DNA from: an uncultured Arcobacter sp.
GTDB taxonomy: Bacteria > Campylobacterota > Campylobacteria > Campylobacterales > Arcobacteraceae
Direction: 5' to 3'
Assembly (NCBI GenBank): GCA_937860115.1
Contig: CALMBI010000218.1
Location: 1-10,037 of the forward strand
Length of the DNA stretch: 10,037 nucleotides
Position numbers and translations under genes: made by a program. This document shows positions 6,188 through 10,037 of the stretch, in pieces. Positions within the stretch are counted from its first letter, which is position 1. Each line of letters starts with the position of its first letter. A model generated the notes under the pieces. It was not told where the DNA came from. It did not search any database and worked only from the letters and a program-made list of their open reading frames with translations.

Positions 6188-7240
6188 ATGAAAATTTTAG
6201 TTTCAGCCCTTGAAACCTCCTCAAATATCCACCTCAAAGCTCTTTTGGATGAGGTGTATTGTGATGTGGAACTTGTAGGGATTTTTGATAAATCACTAGG
6301 AAATCCCACTTATGATATAAGCTCAATGGCTGTGATGGGTTTTGTGGATGTGATAAAAAAAATCCCATTCTTTTTGAAGCTCAAAAATGAGATGGTAGAG
6401 TTAGCAAAAGATGTTGATAAAGTGTTGTTGATGGACAATAGTGGATTTAATCTCCCTTTAGCAAAAGCGCTCAAAAAAGCTTATCCACAAAAAGAGATAA
6501 TCTACTATATCCTCCCACAAGCTTGGGCTTGGAAAAAAGGAAGAATTCAAGTTATCGAAGAGGTTATAGATACGATTTGCTCTATCTTGCCATTTGAAAA
6601 GTCCTATTATTCCATCAATACAAAATTGCAATATGTTGGACATCCACTTCTTGATGAGATAAAAAATTTTAGAAATAGCACGACAAATAGTGGCAAAGTT
6701 GCTTTTATGCCAGGGAGTAGAAGAGGGGAGATAACAAAGCTTCTTCCTATCTATAAAGAGGTTGCAAAGCAAATAGACAAAGATGCGATTTTAATTATTC
6801 CAAAACATTTTAGTGATGAGTTTATTGTTGAAGTGTATGGGGATATTTCGATGTTTACAATAGAAAAAAATCCTTACGATACACTTTTTGAGGTCGATTT
6901 TGCTTTTATTTGTAGTGGGACAGCGACTTTGGAAGCGGCACTTATTGGGACACCTTTTACCCTTACATATATCGCTAAATCTTTTGATTATTTTGTGGCA
7001 AAAAAACTTATAAAGATTGAATTTATAGGGTTAGCGAATATCTTTTTTCAAAAGATGGGACTTGTACCAATGCATAGAGAACTTCTTCAAGATGAGGTTA
7101 ATGTAGAAAATCTCCTTCGTGAATATCACAAAATCAATAGTGAGAAGTTTTTAGAAAATTCGATTAAACTAAGAGAATACCTCGAATTTGGAAGTTCTAA
7201 AAATATGGCAAATATTGTTTGTAATAGAAACGAGTTATGA
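6188..7240 (+). CDS. lpxB: Lipid A disaccharide synthase
   Basis: Condenses UDP-2,3-diacylglucosamine with lipid X to form the tetra-acyl disaccharide of lipid A, on the cytoplasmic face of the inner membrane. It is a GT19, GT-B-fold enzyme. Length is 350 residues, slightly shorter than the about 380 of E. coli. Motifs are the N-terminal SALETSSNIH (6-15), the divergent counterpart of the AGEASGD motif with its Glu kept at 9; MDNSGFNLPLA (82-92); YVGHPLLDE (149-157); MPGSRRGEI (174-182); and SGTATLEAALIGTP (243-256). The C-terminal region keeps LANIFF (282-287) and ELLQDE (298-303), which match LPNLLAG and ELLQ of E. coli. The ribosome binding site is weak, so coupling to hisIE is likely. The stop overlaps the next start by four bases (ATGA). 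Confidence 0.95.
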   Translation: MKILVSALETSSNIHLKALLDEVYCDVELVGIFDKSLGNPTYDISSMAVMGFVDVIKKIPFFLKLKNEMVELAKDVDKVLLMDNSGFNLPLAKALKKAYPQKEIIYYILPQAWAWKKGRIQVIEEVIDTICSILPFEKSYYSINTKLQYVGHPLLDEIKNFRNSTTNSGKVAFMPGSRRGEITKLLPIYKEVAKQIDKDAILIIPKHFSDEFIVEVYGDISMFTIEKNPYDTLFEVDFAFICSGTATLEAALIGTPFTLTYIAKSFDYFVAKKLIKIEFIGLANIFFQKMGLVPMHRELLQDEVNVENLLREYHKINSEKFLENSIKLREYLEFGSSKNMANIVCNRNEL

Positions 7241-7857
7241 GTTTTTGTCCACTATGTAGCTCTTTAGCAGAACATTTTTATAAAGATGAATTTTTCTTTT
7301 GCCCAACTTGTGGAGCGATTTTTAAAAATCCAGAGTTTCTTTTAGATGAGGTAAAAGAGAAAGAGAGGTATCAACTCCACAGTGACAATCCGCAAGATAT
7401 TGGATACCAACAGTTTGTATCACCAATTGTACAAAGTGTGCTAAAAGATTTTAAGGCAGATGCTATTGGGCTAGATTTTGGAACAGGACAATCACAAATA
7501 GTTGCAAAATTACTTCACGATGAGGGATATGATGCCAATGTGTATGACCCATATTTTGCACCATATAGTGAAAGTTTAGACCAAAAGTACGATTTTATCA
7601 CCGCTTGCGAAGTGGTTGAACATTTTAACCATCCTAAAAAAGAGTTTGCCCTTTTGCATTCTCTTTTAAAAGAAAATGGAAAGCTCTATTGTATGACCCA
7701 TCTATACGATGAAAGTATCGATTTTTCTAAGTGGTACTATAAAAATGATACAACACATATCTTTATCTATCAAAAAAGTACGATGGAGTTTATCCAAAGA
7801 GAGTTCGGATTTAAAGATATGACGATTAATAAAAGATTAGTTGTTTTTACAAAGTAG
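7237..7857 (+). CDS. Zinc-ribbon class I SAM-dependent methyltransferase
   Basis: A 206-residue soluble protein. Residues 1-30 form a zinc-ribbon-like module with two CxxC pairs (Cys4/Cys7 and Cys22/Cys25). The rest is a Rossmann-type methyltransferase of the Methyltransf_23 kind. Motif I is LDFGTGQS (79-86), the acidic end of strand 2 is VYDPYF (102-107), and motif IV is ACEVVEHF (123-130). The CEVVEH signature occurs in UbiG-like and sugar- or lipid-modifying methyltransferases, but the substrate cannot be named. The start overlaps the lpxB stop by four bases, so the two are translationally coupled. The zinc ribbon could bind a nucleic acid or a protein, or simply stabilise the fold. The family is confident; the function is open. 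Confidence 0.85.
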   Translation: MSFCPLCSSLAEHFYKDEFFFCPTCGAIFKNPEFLLDEVKEKERYQLHSDNPQDIGYQQFVSPIVQSVLKDFKADAIGLDFGTGQSQIVAKLLHDEGYDANVYDPYFAPYSESLDQKYDFITACEVVEHFNHPKKEFALLHSLLKENGKLYCMTHLYDESIDFSKWYYKNDTTHIFIYQKSTMEFIQREFGFKDMTINKRLVVFTK

Positions 7858-7862
7858 GGAAG

Positions 7863-8738
7863 ATGGAACAAATTATTTTTATAATATTTTTGCTTTGCAT
7901 TGGATATGGACTCAAATTTTTACCATTTCCTTCAAACTTTGCGCAAAGTCTCAATCTTTTTGTGATTTATGTCTCACTCCCAGCAACAATTTTAGTCCAA
8001 TTTCCAAAGATACACTTTGAGAGTTCTTTGCTTATTCCCGCGGTTGTCCCTTATTTTGTTTTATTGTTATCGATAGTTTTTGTAAGAGTATTTTTCAAAA
8101 ATGAATCACCAAATACAAAAGCAGCACTTTATCTTTTAATGGCACTAGGAAACACCTCGTTTTTTGGATTTCCTATCTTAGAAGCACTTGTGGGAAATGA
8201 GGCTATACAATATGGTATCGTGTATGACCAATTTGGAAGCTTTGTGATTTTGACAGTGTATGGTGCGGTGATTGTTGCACTGTTTAGTGGTGAATCACTC
8301 AATTTTAAACAAATAGGAAGAAAGATCATCACTTTTCCTCCGTTTATTTTTATCTTTTTGGCACTTGTTTTTGGTGAGATGCCACAAGTTGCTTTGCCAT
8401 ATGTTGAGCTTATCTCTAAGACATTAGTCCCTTTGGCGATTATAAGTGTTGGGTTTTCGATGCAGTTAAAACTTGATGAGCAAAGGGGTGTATTTTTTAG
8501 ATTTATGGCTTTAAAATTGCTCTTGATTCCTATGATTGTATTTGGAATGTTGAAAGCTTTTGATATTGGTGGAGTTGTAGGAATCACAACTTTGCTAGAA
8601 TCAGCCATGCCACCAATGATAACAGCAGGGGCAATCGCTATCAATGCTGGCTTTGCTCCAAGGCTTACAGCATCTTTAGTAGGTTATGGGATACTATTTG
8701 GGTTTTTTACGTTGATGTTATTTCATACTATTTTTTGA
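7863..8738 (+). CDS. AEC-family permease (auxin efflux carrier superfamily)
   Basis: A 291-residue polytopic inner-membrane protein. Hydrophobic segments cover nearly its whole length, consistent with the 10 helices in two inverted repeats of the AEC (bile/arsenite/riboflavin-transporter-like) family. Supporting patterns are the N-terminal helix MEQIIFIIFLLCIGYGLKF, VIYVSLPATILVQF near 34-47, ALGNTSFFGFPILEAL near 94-109, and a C-terminal half with LVPLAIISVGFSMQ and ESAMPPMITAGAIA. Bacterial members export or import small organic acids such as malate or malonate; the substrate here is unknown. AGGGA overlaps the stop of the upstream gene and leaves only two bases before the ATG, so initiation may depend on coupling. 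It is the last gene of the hisIE-lpxB cluster. Its stop codon directly abuts that of the convergent kinase gene. Confidence 0.9.
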   Translation: MEQIIFIIFLLCIGYGLKFLPFPSNFAQSLNLFVIYVSLPATILVQFPKIHFESSLLIPAVVPYFVLLLSIVFVRVFFKNESPNTKAALYLLMALGNTSFFGFPILEALVGNEAIQYGIVYDQFGSFVILTVYGAVIVALFSGESLNFKQIGRKIITFPPFIFIFLALVFGEMPQVALPYVELISKTLVPLAIISVGFSMQLKLDEQRGVFFRFMALKLLLIPMIVFGMLKAFDIGGVVGITTLLESAMPPMITAGAIAINAGFAPRLTASLVGYGILFGFFTLMLFHTIF

Positions 8739-9716
8739 TTAAGAGTGTGTTTTAGGAATAGAGATAGTAAAACAAGCACCTTTATAGCTGTATCCATTGA
8801 TTTGTAAATCAACATTATCTACACTCAGTTCCCCTTTAAGATTTTTTTCTACGATATCTTTACTCATATAAAGACCTATTCCTGTCCCTTGTGATTGGTG
8901 TTTTGTAGTAAAATAAGGATCAAAGATTTTATTGATAATCTCCTGTGGAACACCACCAGCATTGTCTATAATCTTAATAGTATTGTTGTGTGGTTCATCG
9001 ATGATTTGAATACATACTCTTCTTTCTTGCTGTTTATGTTCTATAAGAGCATCTTTGGCATTGTTTAAGACATTTAAAAATACTTGTGCAAGTTCACTTG
9101 AATAGCCAAATGATGGTGTTTTCAAATTCATATCAATGATCACTAATTCGATTTGATTATCTTTATAGGTTGCTTCTACAATATTTTTACTTTTGAATAA
9201 AATCTCTCTTGGATCAAAAAGAACTTTTTCTTTGTCTTCTTTGAGATATCCTCTAAAATCATCTATTGTTTGCGTTAAAAAGTTCGTGTATTCTATAATT
9301 TTTGAAAAAGAGTGACTTGCATCTGCAAGAGTTGCTAATTGGAGTTCTATCTGAAGGTTCATGCTACTAGCAGTGGAGCTGATCGCTGAGAGTGGTTGCC
9401 TCCATTGATGAGCAATATTTCCTATCATCTCCCCTATTCCAGCATATCGAGATTGAGTAAGTAGTTTTTGATCTTTTTCCCTGTTTTTTTCCACTTCAGT
9501 TGAGATTCTATCTTCAAGAGTATCATTAAAATTTCTTAATTCGCTTGTTGATATCTCTAAAGCACGTTCAAGTCTATAGACATTTGAATCCATATTCTCA
9601 TAAGCTTCTTCAATATATGAAATGAGTTTTATAAAACTCTCTTCACTAATTTCTGAAAAATCTGTAATCTTAGCTTTTTTCAGCTGTCTTGCTAGGACTT
9701 TGTTTTTGAATTCCAT
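8739..9716 (-). CDS. Soluble sensor histidine kinase without its own sensor domain
   Basis: A 325-residue cytoplasmic kinase. It autophosphorylates a histidine and would pass the phosphate to a response regulator that is not in this window. Residues 1-90 are mostly helical and coiled-coil-like, with no transmembrane helix, PAS or GAF domain seen. The H-box is EMIGNIAHQWRQPLS with His103; this HQWRQPL form is common in Campylobacterota kinases. The catalytic ATPase domain has the N-box VLNNAKDAL (216-224), the G1 box IDNAGG (250-255), FDPYFTTK (265-272) and the G2 box GTGIGLYMSK (277-286). All key residues are present. It follows the FIST-domain gene by 9 bases in the same direction, so that protein is the likely input module. 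No strong ribosome binding site precedes the ATG, which suggests coupling. Confidence in the kinase call is high; the signal is unknown. Confidence 0.93.
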   Translation of the reverse strand: MEFKNKVLARQLKKAKITDFSEISEESFIKLISYIEEAYENMDSNVYRLERALEISTSELRNFNDTLEDRISTEVEKNREKDQKLLTQSRYAGIGEMIGNIAHQWRQPLSAISSTASSMNLQIELQLATLADASHSFSKIIEYTNFLTQTIDDFRGYLKEDKEKVLFDPREILFKSKNIVEATYKDNQIELVIIDMNLKTPSFGYSSELAQVFLNVLNNAKDALIEHKQQERRVCIQIIDEPHNNTIKIIDNAGGVPQEIINKIFDPYFTTKHQSQGTGIGLYMSKDIVEKNLKGELSVDNVDLQINGYSYKGACFTISIPKTHS

Positions 9717-9725
9717 AAGTTGTAG

Positions 9726-10037
9726 TTATTTTTCCCAAATGAGTGTTAAAGTCATCGTTTGGTTATGAAGATCACATTTTCCATTTTTTAATGGCGAGAT
9801 CTCTCCGTATGAATAGTATCCAATCTGTTCAACATTGTCACCAAAAATTTGATATACGGCTTCAAGTTCATCTTCCGTTTTTTGTCCAAGGACAAGTTTT
9901 CTACCGACACAACTAATAGCGATACATGCTGCTTCTTCACCATCATAATCAAAATTCATAAGGCTATTACCAGCTTCTTGTGCACCTTCGATAAGTTCAT
10001 CAAATGTAGCTTTCATAAACATTACTTCACTTCCATT
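9726..10037 (-). CDS. FIST-domain sensor protein, C-terminal end only
   Basis: The frame stays open to the window edge (residues NGSEV precede the first Met at 10022), so the gene begins outside the window and the Met codons at 10022 and 10016 are internal. The 103 visible residues match the end of a FIST_C domain. They include an entry segment FDELIEGAQEAGNSL, the core strand and turn ACIAISCVGRKLVLGQ, the GYYSYGEISPL motif and the closing DLHNQTMTLTLIWE. FIST (F-box and intracellular signal transduction) proteins are proposed cytoplasmic small-molecule sensors, possibly for amino acids, and are often encoded beside histidine kinases or chemotaxis genes. Here a soluble kinase follows after 9 bases, which fits. 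The ligand and the FIST_N part cannot be judged. Confidence 0.85.
   Translation of the reverse strand, partial: NGSEVMFMKATFDELIEGAQEAGNSLMNFDYDGEEAACIAISCVGRKLVLGQKTEDELEAVYQIFGDNVEQIGYYSYGEISPLKNGKCDLHNQTMTLTLIWEK

Noticed and set aside
6064..6309. Minus-strand frame across the hisIE/lpxB junction
   Set aside because: It covers the conserved end of HisE and the conserved start of LpxB on the other strand and has no independent support.
6458..6772. 104-residue minus-strand frame inside lpxB
   Set aside because: It is antisense to conserved LpxB motifs, with composition typical of a shadow frame and no ribosome binding site or partner gene.
8129..8644. 171-residue open frame on the minus strand inside the permease gene
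   Set aside because: It is antisense to a clear AEC permease, is rich in Ile, Ser, Thr and Pro without a recognisable domain, and arises from the codon bias of the hydrophobic gene.
8726..8769. Inverted repeat TACTAT / ATAGTA at the permease-kinase junction as a bidirectional terminator
   Set aside because: Six A/T-rich base pairs with a 32-base loop are too weak; the T-run lies inside the loop rather than after the stem.
1..10037. Mobile element, phage, CRISPR array or defence system
   Set aside because: No transposase, integrase, terminal inverted repeats, regularly spaced repeats or nuclease/toxin motifs were found; base composition and gene style look uniform across the window.

Overview
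The window looks like a chromosomal segment of an AT-rich member of the Campylobacterota (epsilonproteobacteria), closest in feel to the Sulfurimonas/Sulfurovum-like lineages. Evidence is the strongly A/T-biased codon use, tightly packed short operons, promoters with a good -10 box but no clear -35, and the gene content: an ilvE followed by an SPFH-domain protein, a fused hisIE, and an lpxB with the 'SALE' type of N-terminal motif. The assignment is inferred from these features; no search was run. Apart from the two outermost genes, which are cut by the window edges, all genes appear intact. No RNA gene, CRISPR array, insertion sequence or prophage signature was seen, and no gene-free stretch exceeds about 100 bases.

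Layout. (1) Positions 1-2744, plus strand: the tail of an unidentified gene, then two secreted envelope proteins that overlap by one base: an MltC-type lytic transglycosylase and a transglutaminase-like cysteine protein. Both mature N-termini carry the same 11-residue aromatic repeat, so the pair probably works together in the periplasm. (2) 2786-3803: a monocistronic-looking ilvE (branched-chain aminotransferase) with its own -10 box and a strong intrinsic terminator. (3) 3842-5408: an SPFH/prohibitin-like membrane protein overlapping a small single-pass membrane protein with a coiled coil and a Lys/Glu/Pro-rich tail. (4) 5458-8738: hisIE, lpxB, a zinc-ribbon methyltransferase and an AEC-family permease, with gaps of 6, -4 and 5 bases, so probably one transcript. 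(5) 8739-10037, minus strand: a FIST-domain sensor (only its C-terminal end is in the window) followed by a soluble histidine kinase. The kinase stop codon directly abuts the stop codon of the convergent permease gene.

Functionally this is mostly core metabolism and envelope biology: peptidoglycan cleavage, lipid A synthesis, amino acid synthesis and membrane organisation, with one signal-transduction pair. The least ordinary parts are the transglycosylase/transglutaminase pair with shared repeats, the unexplained partner of the SPFH protein, the lpxB-coupled methyltransferase, and the FIST/kinase pair. Nothing in the window clearly reveals a wholly new system; the transglycosylase/transglutaminase pair is the best candidate for an under-described one.
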